DNA of 64,000 nucleotides from Mesorhizobium sp. NFR06 (lineage in GTDB: Bacteria; Pseudomonadota; Alphaproteobacteria; Rhizobiales; Rhizobiaceae): positions 248,001-312,000 of the forward strand of contig NZ_FOVT01000006.1 of NCBI RefSeq assembly GCF_900115245.1, read 5' to 3'. The stretch's first letter is position 1; the number at the start of each line of letters is the position of its first letter. Below, one piece after another: positions 42,786 through 50,795 of this stretch. The notes under the pieces were generated by a model. It did no database searches. It was not told the DNA's origin and saw only the letters and a program-made list of their open reading frames with translations. The translations under genes were made by a program, and so were the position numbers.

Positions 42786-43316
42786 TCAAGCCTCCGCCGG
42801 TTCGCGCTCACCCCGCAGCCGACGTGCCGGCTCGGCTCGATGCAGATGGACGGCGTAAGTATCCCATGGCGGCGAGATCGCGAGCCGGGCCAGGATGCAG
42901 CCGATCTCGCCGCGATGGTAGCTGCCATGCAGGACGACATGGGTCAGCATCTCCTGCCTGGTCATGCAGCCTTTGTCGCCGTCGGTGAAGGTGAAGGCGA
43001 CCGGCTCGGCAAGCTGTTGTTCCGAAACGGCTTCGAGATAGTCGAGATACCAGCCGTCGGCCTCGGCCAACGCGGCATGCAGCTCGGCCGGCCCAGGAGT
43101 TTCCACGGGGCTGTCGCTCGTATAGCCATGGGCGATGCCCTTCAGATGCGCGGCGAATATCCGCGACACGACATGGATATGGTTCATCAGCCTGGTCGCG
43201 GCGCGGCGTTCCTCACCGTCGCGAGACGGATCCATCCCGGCAAGCTTTCCGGCGAGCTCGTCATTCGCCCAGGCCTGGTAGGCAAGCAGGCTCTTCAGCA
43301 AGGTCTTGGCGCTCAT
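42786..43316 (-). CDS. DinB family protein, second copy
   Basis: A 176-residue four-helix bundle protein. MNHIHVVSRIFAAHL and VVLHGSYHRGEIGCILARL give the DinB metal-binding histidines (positions about 45 and 131-135). Its sequence is only distantly like the copy at 27986-28498. It diverges from a TetR regulator gene with 71 bp between them, an arrangement that suggests the regulator controls it. Reaction unknown. Confidence 0.85.
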   Translation of the reverse strand: MSAKTLLKSLLAYQAWANDELAGKLAGMDPSRDGEERRAATRLMNHIHVVSRIFAAHLKGIAHGYTSDSPVETPGPAELHAALAEADGWYLDYLEAVSEQQLAEPVAFTFTDGDKGCMTRQEMLTHVVLHGSYHRGEIGCILARLAISPPWDTYAVHLHRAEPARRLRGEREPAEA

Positions 43317-43387
43317 CTTTCCGGCCCTGTTTGCGTTGGTGGAATGAATGTGAGTATCCTGTTTATATTCTCGGGAGACCGGCCAGG

Positions 43388-44011
43388 ATGTCTACTCGCA
43401 TTGCAAAGCCGGCCGCGCGCATGCGCAAGCAGCCGCGCCAGGCGCGTTCGATCGCAACCGTCGAGGCGATCATCGAAGCCGGTGCTCACGTTTTGAGCGA
43501 GCTCGGCTGGGCCGGCTTTTCCACCAACAAGGTGGCCGAGGCCGCCGGCGTCAGCATCGGTTCGCTCTATCAGTATTTCCCCGACAAGCTCGCTCTGGTC
43601 GAAGCAATCCGGCGCCGTCACTTCGACCATGTGCTGTCGGTGATCAGCGAAGCGGCGGCGGACGAGAAGCCGCTGAGGCAATTCGCGCGCGAGCTGGTGC
43701 GCGGCATGATCGGCGCGCACTCGATCCATCCGACGCTGCACCAAGTGCTGCTCGACGAGGCGCCCGGCGACCGCGGCTCGCGTGCCGCGCATGCCTCGTT
43801 CCAGGCGCGCTATCTCGAACATTATGCGGCGGCCGTCGCGCAATACCGAAAACGCCGCAAGGATACGGAGACGATGGCGCGCGTGCTCTCCTCGGCGATC
43901 GAGGGCGTGATCCACAACGCGGCGCGGCGCAACATGCTCGACGCGCCGGAATTGCAAAAGCAGCTCGGCGAGCTGATCTGCGCCTATCTGTCGGGCAGCA
44001 AGGCAGCCTGA
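43388..44011 (+). CDS. TetR-family regulator
   Basis: A 207-residue regulator. The N-terminal helix-turn-helix is clear: SIATVEAIIEAGAHVLSELG, then FSTNKVAEAAGVSIGSLYQYFPDK. The C-terminal ligand-binding half is variable. The ATG at 43388 is preceded by a modest CCAGG. It is divergent from the DinB-like gene, which is its most likely target. Ligand unknown. Confidence 0.9.
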   Translation: MSTRIAKPAARMRKQPRQARSIATVEAIIEAGAHVLSELGWAGFSTNKVAEAAGVSIGSLYQYFPDKLALVEAIRRRHFDHVLSVISEAAADEKPLRQFARELVRGMIGAHSIHPTLHQVLLDEAPGDRGSRAAHASFQARYLEHYAAAVAQYRKRRKDTETMARVLSSAIEGVIHNAARRNMLDAPELQKQLGELICAYLSGSKAA

Positions 44012-44164
44012 GGCAGCGACAGCGAAGACGCTGGCGACGGTCCGCCGCCACCACGCCTCTTTCCCCGTCACCGGCATCGCACATTAATTTTCGCATTGCC
44101 TGTCGAATCCGCCGGACGCCGTTCGTCGTATGATCGCAACCAACCAAACCGAAGGAACACAAAG

Positions 44165-44569
44165 ATGCGCTTCATGATGCTGATGATCCCTGGCGGCTAC
44201 GCGACCGCAGCTCCCGACACCAGGCCCAAAGCCGAGGCCGTGGCGACGATGATGAAATACAATGAAGAGCTGAAGCGGGCCGGAGTGGTGCTGGCGCTCG
44301 ACGGACTGCATCCGCCGTCATCGGGCGCACGGGTCTCCTTCAAGGGCGGCAAGCCGGCCGTCACCGACGGGCCGTTCGCCGAGGTCAAGGAAGTGCTCGG
44401 CGGCTACTGGATGATCGACGTGCGCTCGCCTGAGGAAGCCGTCGAATGGGCGCGGCGCTGTCCCGCCGGGGAAAACGACGTCATCGAGGTCCGGCGCGTC
44501 CTGAAGATGACCGATTTTCCCGAAGACGTCCAAAAGGCGGCCGAAGGCTTCGGCGACCTGAAAGGTTGA
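44165..44569 (+). CDS. DGPF/YCII-domain protein linked to an ECF42 sigma factor
   Basis: A 134-residue protein with the YCII-related fold: MRFMMLMIPGGYATAAPDTR, MKYNEELKRAGVVLALDGLHP, and the signature TDGPFAEVKEVLGGYWMIDV that gives the DGPF group its name. These proteins are the standard genomic partners of ECF42 sigma factors. GAAGGAA lies 9 bp upstream of the ATG. The stop overlaps the TTG start of the sigma factor pseudogene (TTGA), so it was part of a regulated pair. The protein itself looks intact. Confidence 0.92.
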   Translation: MRFMMLMIPGGYATAAPDTRPKAEAVATMMKYNEELKRAGVVLALDGLHPPSSGARVSFKGGKPAVTDGPFAEVKEVLGGYWMIDVRSPEEAVEWARRCPAGENDVIEVRRVLKMTDFPEDVQKAAEGFGDLKG

Positions 44570-45291
44570 CCGCCAAGGCAGCGATCGAAGCGGTCTGGCG
44601 CATCGAGCAGCCGAAGCTCGCCGCCAGGCTCACCCGCATTCTGCGCGATGTCGGGCTGGCCGAGGAGGTAGTGCAGGATGCCTTCGTGCTGGCGCTGGAG
44701 CGCTGGCCCCGGGACGGTATTTCGCACAATCCGGCGGCATGGCTGACCAGGGTCGCCACCAACCGGGCGCTCGATCGGCTGCGCCGCACCGTTCTGATCG
44801 ACGGCAAGCATCGGCAGCTTGCCGTCGATCTCGCCGAACTGGAGCGCGACATGCCCGACATCGAGGCCGCGCTCGACGAGGATATCGACGACGACCTGTT
44901 GCGGCTGATCTTCACCGCCTGCCACCCCGGTGCTGCCGGCCGAGCAGCGCGCGGCCGTTGCCTTGCGCACGCTGGGCGGACCGTCGACGCCGGAGATCGC
45001 GCGCGCCTTCCTGGTGCCTGAGGCCACCGTCGCCCAGCGCATCGTGCGCGCCAAGCGGACGTTGCGCGATGCCGGCATTGCCTTCGAGACGCCGCGCGGG
45101 CAGGAGCGGCGCGAGCGCCTGGGCGCTGTGCTGGAAGTGATCTACCTGATCTTCAACGAAAGCTACGTCGCCTCGGCGGGGCCGGACTGGCTGCGCCCAG
45201 ACCTGAGCGGCGAAGCGATGCGGCTTGGCCGCCGGCCGGTGGCGGAGACGTTTGAGAGAAAGAGAGCCAACTTACGACAGGCCGGGCGGGA
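44566..45291 (+). pseudogene. ECF42-type RNA polymerase sigma factor, frameshifted and truncated
   Basis: The gene begins with TTG at 44566 overlapping the DGPF gene. The first part reads TAKAAIEAVWRIEQPKLAAR, VGLAEEVVQDAFVLALERWP, NPAAWLTRVATNRALDRLRR (sigma region 2) and DDDLLRLIFTACHP. Near 44930-44935 one extra base (CACCCCGGTG instead of the expected CACCCCGTG) shifts the frame; region 4 continues in the next frame (LPAEQRAAVALRTLGGPSTP, EIARAFLVPEATVAQRIVRAK). Homology stops near 45235 (SGEAMRLGRR), and a repeat begins at 45292. The C-terminal TPR-like extension of about 200 residues, needed in ECF42 proteins, is missing. Two independent lesions indicate a dead gene. Confidence 0.85.
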
Positions 45292-45453
45292 CAGCGCCCC
45301 CCTCTGCCCTGCCGGGCATCTCCCCCACGAGGGGGGAGATCAGATGTCGCGACGGCTTTCGCCAATCTCCAACGTTGCAGGATTAGGCGGGACGCCGAAG
45401 CCGCTAATCTCCCCCCTCGTGGGGGAGATGGCCGGCAGGCCAGAGGGGGGCGC
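45292..45453. repeat. long inverted-repeat intergenic element, copy C
   Basis: Arms 45293-45340 (GCGCCCCCCTCTGCCCTGCC onward) and 45405-45453 are inverted copies; the arm order is opposite to that in copy A (outward versus inward). The element takes the place of the missing end of the ECF sigma gene. Confidence 0.88.
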
Positions 45454-45493
45454 CGTAGAGCGCTTACCTCAACTGTTTGCCGGCCGGCATTGA

Positions 45494-45946
45494 TTACCGC
45501 AGCACGCGGCAACGGCCGTTGTAGACCAGCCAGCGGTCGAAGCCCAAGACGCAGAATTCGACATTGTCGCCAATCGAGGCAAAACCCTGGCCTTCCTCGA
45601 TCAGGTAGAAGATCGAGCGGTCGCGGCCGTCCGACAGGTTGACGGTGGCGCGGCAATAGTGGCGGCCGATCGGCCATTCGTCGCTCGCCGGCTCATAGCG
45701 ATGCTGGCGGATGTTGCGGAAATCGGCGATCGCGACCTGAGGCAGATGCGGCACATGGTGCACCTGGTAGGAGAAGCGGTCGGTGATCTTGCTCAACACC
45801 CATGCCTCGCCGCAGACGCTGCCGTCATTCTCGGTGTAGACGGAAAGGTCGGCGGCATGCGCCGCCTGGCTGAAACCCAGCGAGGTGGCCATCGGAGTGC
45901 ACAGCGAAATCAGCGCGGCAAGGGCGGAATGGGCGAAGCGAGTCAT
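45494..45946 (-). CDS. exported hypothetical protein (150 aa)
   Basis: A 150-residue protein with a signal peptide (about 1-32, ending ATSLGFSQAAHAAD). The mature part has three cysteines (SVCGEAWVL, RHYCRATVNLSDG, EFCVLGFDRWLVYNGRC) and ends CRVLR; the segments are conserved in rhizobial exported proteins I cannot name. GAGAGG precedes the ATG. It points toward the repeat and sigma pseudogene, so it is their convergent neighbour. Confidence 0.8.
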   Translation of the reverse strand: MTRFAHSALAALISLCTPMATSLGFSQAAHAADLSVYTENDGSVCGEAWVLSKITDRFSYQVHHVPHLPQVAIADFRNIRQHRYEPASDEWPIGRHYCRATVNLSDGRDRSIFYLIEEGQGFASIGDNVEFCVLGFDRWLVYNGRCRVLR

Positions 45947-46045
45947 GACAGCCTCTCAAGGTCGGTTCCGCGCACTGTGCGGATTCGCTTGGCGGCGGTC
46001 AAGCGGTTGCGAAAACAATGGTTTCCGCAAGACTTCACCGGCCAA

Positions 46046-46408
46046 TCAAAGCGTGCCTGCAAGCAGCAGCCCGCCGATGACGGCGATGTTGATCAGGAAC
46101 GCGTTGCGCAGCACCTGCCGCTCCGGCTCCGGCACCGCCCAGAAGCGCAGCAGCATGAGGTTCGTCGCCAACGTGAAGAGGGCCAGCGCCCCGGCGGCAA
46201 ACGGCGGCGCAAAGCCGAGCGCAAGCACCAGGCCGCCAACGATCTCGACCGCCGAGCCGGCCGCGAGCATCAGGGCGGGAGCCGGGAATCCCCGGCTCGC
46301 CAGATAGTCGCTCATCGCCCGGAACTTCACGAAATGTTCGATGCCGGCGATGACGAAGACGCCGCCAATGAGAAGAGCGCCGAGCGCTTGAATCGCCTGA
46401 ACGGACAT
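46046..46408 (-). CDS. DoxX family membrane protein
   Basis: A 120-residue protein from the ATG at 46408 (GGGAGG upstream). Four membrane segments: LGALLIGGVFVIAGIEHF, APALMLAAGSAVEIVGGLVLALGF, FAAGALALFTLATNLMLL, and the final ALFLINIAVIGGLLLAG-like helix (read separately). The first helix with GIEHF is typical of DoxX. It is 19 bp downstream of the VOC gene and cotranscribed with it. Role is uncertain; DoxX proteins are linked to thiol or quinone stress. Confidence 0.88.
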   Translation of the reverse strand: MSVQAIQALGALLIGGVFVIAGIEHFVKFRAMSDYLASRGFPAPALMLAAGSAVEIVGGLVLALGFAPPFAAGALALFTLATNLMLLRFWAVPEPERQVLRNAFLINIAVIGGLLLAGTL

Positions 46409-46427
46409 CTCGGCCTCCCGCCAAGCC

Positions 46428-46850
46428 TCAATCCTGCGGGATGAAAGCCGGGTTGTAGACGACCTCCCACAGATGATCGTCGGGATCCTGGAAGTATCCG
46501 GCATAACCGCCCCAGAAAGTTTTCTGCGCTGGCTTGACCAAGCGCGCGCCGGCCTTGACGGCCTCGGCCATTACGGCATCGACCTCGGCCTCGCTGCCGA
46601 CATTGTGGCCGATGGTCAACTCGGTCGGGCTGCGGCCGCTCTGCGGCACCGTAGCATCCCAGGCGATGTTGGCGCGTTCGTAGACGGCGAATTTCAGGCC
46701 GCCGGCGAGTTCGAAGAAGGCGACGGCGCCATGCTCGAATTCGCGGCCGATGATGCCTTCGGTCGGCAAGCCCAGGCCGTCGCGATAGAATTTGAGGGAT
46801 GCTTCCAGATCGTCGACGCCGAGCGTCAATACGGTGATGCGAGCTTTCAT
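46428..46850 (-). CDS. VOC family (glyoxalase-like) protein
   Basis: A 140-residue protein from the ATG at 46850 (AAGGAG 8 bp upstream). Paired beta-alpha-beta-beta-beta units: MKARITVLTLGVDDLEASLK with FYRDGLGLP, and TFWGGYAGYFQDPDDHLWEV with the metal-ligand position E in LWEVVYNP. Both metal-site positions expected of the fold appear to be present. Substrate unknown. It is divergent from an AraC-type regulator, which probably controls VOC plus DoxX. Confidence 0.9.
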   Translation of the reverse strand: MKARITVLTLGVDDLEASLKFYRDGLGLPTEGIIGREFEHGAVAFFELAGGLKFAVYERANIAWDATVPQSGRSPTELTIGHNVGSEAEVDAVMAEAVKAGARLVKPAQKTFWGGYAGYFQDPDDHLWEVVYNPAFIPQD

Positions 46851-47023
46851 TTCTCTCACTCCTTTCTATATTCGTGACCACATTGGCGAACGGGATGGTC
46901 CGATGGAGGCGCGCGAAGCGCCGTGAAGCTCCATCCGTTTTGCCACGGATGACGCGGCCATCCTTGAAGATTTCGGCCAAAATGACCGTCGCACCGATCC
47001 GGGCGGAACAGATCGGAGAGAAG

Positions 47024-47779
47024 ATGGAACCGGTCCTGGCGCAGACAACCGGCTTCTTTCGGGAGCGGCCCGCCTCTCCAGGCCTGGCCGATGCCTTCTC
47101 CGCGGTCTGGGTCCACCGCATGGACGATCGCGCCGTCCCGCCCATCGTCATCACGCCGGATGCGACGATCGACCTGCAATGGATCGACGGCCGCTTCCGC
47201 GTGGCCGGACCGGACAAGGAGCCGCAGATCGAGACGCCGCCGGCCGGGGCGGTGATCGTCGGCTTCCGCTTCCGGCCGGGCGCGGCCGCCGGCTGGCTCG
47301 GCGTGCCGGCCGGCGAAATCGTCGGCGGGCGGCTGGATCTCGGCGAGGTGTGGGGCACGCGCGCCCGCGCGCTGACCGACCGCGTCAAGGCGGCGCGTGA
47401 CCTTGTCGAGTTGGTGCGGCAACTGGAGGAGACCGTCGGCATGCACACGCAAGGCCGCGCTGCGCTCGACCCGCAGATGGGCCGGGCCTTCGACGTCATC
47501 TGCCAGGGACTGCCGCCGGAAACGCCGCTGGTTCCGTTCCTGCAGCGCCACCTGCATTTGAGCGAACGGACGCTGCGCCGGCGTTTCGAGGACGCCTTCG
47601 GCTATGGCCCGAAGACGCTCGACCGCATCCTGCGCTTCCACCGCTTCCGGCGCCTGCAACGGCTGCAGGGCGATGCCTCGACCGCGCTGCTGGCGATCGA
47701 GGCCGGCTATGCCGACCAGGCGCATCTGATCCGCGAAAGCCGGCGGCTGACCGGGGTCACGCCCTCGGCATTGGCCTGA
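47024..47779 (+). CDS. AraC-family transcriptional regulator
   Basis: A 251-residue protein starting at the ATG at 47024 (GGAGAGAAG immediately upstream); longer frames lack support. The N-terminal domain (about 1-140) is of the DUF6597/AraC-N type (ITPDATIDLQWIDGRFRVAG, GAVIVGFRFRPGAAAGWLGV). The C-terminal domain has the two AraC helix-turn-helices, HLSERTLRRRFEDAFGYGPK and YADQAHLIRESRRLTGVTPS. It diverges from the VOC-DoxX pair. Confidence 0.9.
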   Translation: MEPVLAQTTGFFRERPASPGLADAFSAVWVHRMDDRAVPPIVITPDATIDLQWIDGRFRVAGPDKEPQIETPPAGAVIVGFRFRPGAAAGWLGVPAGEIVGGRLDLGEVWGTRARALTDRVKAARDLVELVRQLEETVGMHTQGRAALDPQMGRAFDVICQGLPPETPLVPFLQRHLHLSERTLRRRFEDAFGYGPKTLDRILRFHRFRRLQRLQGDASTALLAIEAGYADQAHLIRESRRLTGVTPSALA

Positions 47780-47795
47780 GGCAACGCAGGCGCCC

Positions 47796-48644
47796 TTACT
47801 CCGGCGCCAGCCAGTCGAGCGTCCAGCGTGACGGCTGCCGCACGGCGAGCGCCTTGTGCAGCGCCGGCAGCATCAGCCGCAATTCGCCTTCCAGCGTGTA
47901 GGGTGGATTGACCACCACCAGGCCGCTGCCGTCGAGGCTGGGCTCCTGAGAAGCAGGCCGGATCTCGAAGGCGATGTCGAGCAGCTTCGGAATGCCGGTT
48001 TGCGTCAGCGCCGCGCGGAAGGCGGTGACCGCCTTGCGGTCCTTGATCGGGTACCACAGCGCGTAGATGCCGCCCGGCCAGCGCCGGTGCGCCTTGCGCA
48101 GGCCATCGACGAGACGGGAGAACTCGCCCTCGTCCTCGAACGGCGGATCGATGAGGACGAGGCCGCGCTTTTCCTTCGGCGGCAATTGCGCGCCGAGCGC
48201 CAGCCAGCCGTCGAGCTCGATCACCCTTGCCTGAAAATCGCCGGCGAGAATCGATTTCAACCGCGCGGCATCCTGGGGATGCAGCTCGATCGCCGTCAGC
48301 CGGTCTTGGTTGCGCAGGAGATGGCGCACGATCAATGGCGAACCGGGATAATGCTTGAGACCGCCGTCGGGATTTTGCGCGCGCACCGCTTCCAGATAGG
48401 GCTGAAGAAGAGCGGCCGCTTGCGGTTCGAGCGCGGCCTCGGCCAGCCGGCCGATGCCTCCCTGCCACTCGCCGGTCTTGCCGGCCTCGACTGAGGCAAG
48501 GTCATAGCGGCCGATGCCGGCATGGGTGTCGATGACGCGGAAGGCCTTGTCCTTCTGTTTCAGATATTCGACGAGGCGGGCGAGCACGGCATGCTTGACG
48601 ACATCGGCGAAATTGCCGGCGTGGTAGGCGTGGCGATAGTTCAT
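47796..48644 (-). CDS. rlmJ: 23S rRNA (adenine(2030)-N6)-methyltransferase
   Basis: A 282-residue methyltransferase. The unusual N-terminal start MNYRHAYHAGNFADVVKHAV is diagnostic of RlmJ. The SAM site and catalytic motif appear in YYPGSPLIVRHLLR-like (KHYPGSPLIVRHLLRNQDRL), ELDGWLALGAQLPP and VLIDPPFEDEGEF (the D-P-P-F catalytic loop). It modifies A2030 in 23S rRNA during ribosome assembly. Single gene; its start is 6 bp downstream of the stop of the next minus-strand gene (48651-49277). Confidence 0.97.
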   Translation of the reverse strand: MNYRHAYHAGNFADVVKHAVLARLVEYLKQKDKAFRVIDTHAGIGRYDLASVEAGKTGEWQGGIGRLAEAALEPQAAALLQPYLEAVRAQNPDGGLKHYPGSPLIVRHLLRNQDRLTAIELHPQDAARLKSILAGDFQARVIELDGWLALGAQLPPKEKRGLVLIDPPFEDEGEFSRLVDGLRKAHRRWPGGIYALWYPIKDRKAVTAFRAALTQTGIPKLLDIAFEIRPASQEPSLDGSGLVVVNPPYTLEGELRLMLPALHKALAVRQPSRWTLDWLAPE

Positions 48645-48650
48645 CCGCGC

Positions 48651-49277
48651 TTACCTCGGCGAACCGTTGCGGCCCCAACGCGGCGGTGGCGGCTGCGAAT
48701 TGGGATTCTGCGGATGGCCTCCGCCGCGGCGGCCAAAGACCAGTGAAAGCACCAGTCCGGTCAAGCCTATGCCCATCAGCGTATAGCCGGCCGGCTGCGC
48801 GCGTTCGTCGATCGAGCCGGCGCCGGCGCGCAGGATAAGATCGACCGCGCGCATGTCGATGCCGTCGGCGTCGCCTGGGCCGACGGTGAAGACGTAAGGA
48901 CCGGGCGTGACCGCCTCGATGACCCCGGCCTCGTCGCGAAAGATCTTGTCGGGCAGTTGCGGGCTGACCTGACGCGGATTGTCGGTGTGGCTGAAGGAGA
49001 GCGTCGAGGCGAGCGCCGTGCGGCCGCCGCTCGCCGCGGTCAGCGTCAGCAGCGTGCGCTGCTGCCCGGCAATGCGCTCGGCGCGCGCGGTGAGATCGAC
49101 CAGCACCCTGACAGGCGCATCGCTTGCGGCGAGTTGCGCGGTGGCCGGCCGGAAACGGCCGCCCTCATAAACGCGGTACGCGCCGATCGCGTGGCCGGAA
49201 AAATTGCCCGTCACCCAAGGATAGAAAATGCCGATGGCGGCACCGGCTATGAGGAGAAGGAGCGAAAGAAAGCGCAT
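48651..49277 (-). CDS. membrane-anchored hypothetical protein (208 aa)
   Basis: A 208-residue protein with an N-terminal helix (MRFLSLLLLIAGAAIGIFYP) and a C-terminal one (AGYTLMGIGLTGLVLSLVFG), enclosing a roughly 140-residue periplasmic beta-rich domain (VRVLVDLTARAERIAGQQRT, GPYVFTVGPGDADGIDMRAV). The cytoplasmic tail is Gly/Pro/Asn-rich. No family recognised with certainty; similar two-helix proteins are common in rhizobia. It may be coupled to rlmJ. Confidence 0.75.
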   Translation of the reverse strand: MRFLSLLLLIAGAAIGIFYPWVTGNFSGHAIGAYRVYEGGRFRPATAQLAASDAPVRVLVDLTARAERIAGQQRTLLTLTAASGGRTALASTLSFSHTDNPRQVSPQLPDKIFRDEAGVIEAVTPGPYVFTVGPGDADGIDMRAVDLILRAGAGSIDERAQPAGYTLMGIGLTGLVLSLVFGRRGGGHPQNPNSQPPPPRWGRNGSPR

Positions 49278-49289
49278 TCAAAGCCTTGG

Positions 49290-49979
49290 TTATTTTTCGC
49301 GGAGATTGTCGCTCTTGGCGTTCGCAGTCCTGGTTCCGTCGCGGATCCTCTCCATCTCGTCCAGCAGCATCTCCAAACCGAGATCGAAGGTTTTGTCGAA
49401 TTCAGCGGTGCTGAAGAAGCGTCCAGCGGCGGCGATGTTGGGAAAATCGCGCTCTAGCTGCTCGCTGCTGACCGTTGTGACCGCCGACGGGCCCTTGGCG
49501 TAACCGGCGGTCTCGTCGAGCAGCGCGCCTCCCAGATAGTACCCGATCGCGCGGAATAGCCTTGCCGCCATTTCCTGGTTGAAGCCGCCGTCGTTGAACA
49601 GGCCGACAATGCCATTGATATAGGCAAGGCAGGTGGGGGAGTTCATCCGGTAGCTTAGGAAGTAGGTGGCGAAGGCCGGATGCTCGCGACCGATCCGGCG
49701 ATAGTCCAGGACGGCGATACGCATCCTCTCGCGCCAGGGCAAGTCCGGGTCCGGCATCTTCAGGCGACCGATCAGCCGGTCGACCAGCGCCTCGTAGAGA
49801 TGCGCCTGCGAGGGGAAGTGGTGGTAGATGCTCATCGCCTCGCAGCCGAGCGCGGCGGCGAGCTTGCGCATCGAAAAGCCGGAAAGCCCCTCCCTTTCGA
49901 TCACCTCGAAGGCGGCGTTCTCGATCATCTCGCGGGAGAGTTTTCCGCGGGTCCGCTTTTTTTTGCTCGATGCATCCAT
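49290..49979 (-). CDS. TetR-family regulator of the AhpD-like gene
   Basis: A 229-residue regulator from the ATG at 49979. The N-terminal helix-turn-helix is LSREMIENAAFEVIEREGLS, FSMRKLAAALGCEAMSIYHHFPS. The C-terminal half resembles TetR_C of the TetR/AcrR group. The 84-bp divergent region to the AhpD-like gene contains two palindromes of the CCTTAC-N3-GTAAGG type, almost certainly its operators; one of them overlaps its own start region, so it likely represses itself too. Confidence 0.92.
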   Translation of the reverse strand: MDASSKKKRTRGKLSREMIENAAFEVIEREGLSGFSMRKLAAALGCEAMSIYHHFPSQAHLYEALVDRLIGRLKMPDPDLPWRERMRIAVLDYRRIGREHPAFATYFLSYRMNSPTCLAYINGIVGLFNDGGFNQEMAARLFRAIGYYLGGALLDETAGYAKGPSAVTTVSSEQLERDFPNIAAAGRFFSTAEFDKTFDLGLEMLLDEMERIRDGTRTANAKSDNLREK

Positions 49980-49994
49980 GGCTGCGCTTGACAA

Positions 49995-50008
49995 CTTACA
50001 CTGTAAGG
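49995..50008. promoter_or_regulatory. TetR operator 1
   Basis: CTTAC-ACT-GTAAG(G) is a perfect 5-bp dyad with a 3-bp centre, 16 bp before the TetR gene's start. It matches operator 2 in every arm base except the outermost C. Confidence 0.8.
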
Positions 50009-50023
50009 TTCATTTTCCAAACA

Positions 50024-50038
50024 CCTTACATCGTAAGG
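50024..50038. promoter_or_regulatory. TetR operator 2
   Basis: CCTTAC-ATC-GTAAGG is a perfect 6-bp dyad with a 3-bp centre, 25 bp before the AhpD-like gene start. The two sites are 29 bp apart centre to centre, about three helical turns. Confidence 0.85.
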
Positions 50039-50063
50039 CTAGCAAAAACCAGAGGAGAACGTT

Positions 50064-50537
50064 ATGTCAGTCTTTCGCATCGCCTCCGCCGTGCATTCCC
50101 GCCTTCGTTCCGCCTCGCTCGTCGCCGCGGCTTGCGTGTTTGCCGGCGTGCTGGCGTCCGTGCCCGCCCATGCCGACGACTACGACGCCACCCTCAAGGA
50201 CATCCAGTCGACGATGGGCGGCGTGCCGGGCTTCGTCAAACAGTTCCCGAAAGCCGGTCTGCCCGGCGCCTGGGCCGAGGTCAAGGCTATCGAGCTCAGC
50301 GACAAGACGGCGTTGCCGCCGAAGGTGAAGTCGCTGATCTCGCTGGCGGTGGCGGCGCAGATCCCCTGCACCTACTGCATCTGGTCGGATACGCAGGACG
50401 CCAAGCGCGCCGGGGCCACCGACGAGGAGATCCAGGAGGCCGTCGCCATGGCGGCGCTGACCAGGCACTGGAGCACCATGTTCAACGGCATGCAGGTGGA
50501 TTTCGAGACGTTCAAGAAGGAGATGGGCGGGCAATAA
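50064..50537 (+). CDS. exported carboxymuconolactone decarboxylase/AhpD-like protein
   Basis: A 157-residue protein with a signal peptide (about 1-37, ending ASVPAHADD). The CMD/AhpD domain follows: LPPKVKSLISLAVAAQIPCTYC with the redox pair C102-x2-C105, then EEIQEAVAMAALTRHWSTMF. The usual His after the second Cys is replaced (CIWSD), so peroxidase-type chemistry is doubtful. Export is unusual, since AhpD proteins are normally cytoplasmic. AGAGGAGAACG precedes the ATG. It is controlled by the divergent TetR. Confidence 0.88.
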   Translation: MSVFRIASAVHSRLRSASLVAAACVFAGVLASVPAHADDYDATLKDIQSTMGGVPGFVKQFPKAGLPGAWAEVKAIELSDKTALPPKVKSLISLAVAAQIPCTYCIWSDTQDAKRAGATDEEIQEAVAMAALTRHWSTMFNGMQVDFETFKKEMGGQ

Positions 50538-50795
50538 CGCTGTCTCCGCAAAGCGGGCGGGCGGGACGTCCGCTCGCTTTAACAGGGCCGCCGCATCGCG
50601 CCATCCGACCCTTCCGACCGCCGCCCCAACCAAGCTTATGGATTCGCCGCGGCCGCTGCTCTATAGGAACAGCGCGTTGACAAAGCCGGCACAGATCCGA
50701 CATCGGACCGGCGCCGGCGGGGCCGACATTCGAGAGTTGCCCCTCCGCAGGCCCTCGGATCGCGCGCCCGACAGGGCGGCCCATTGGAGACCTGA

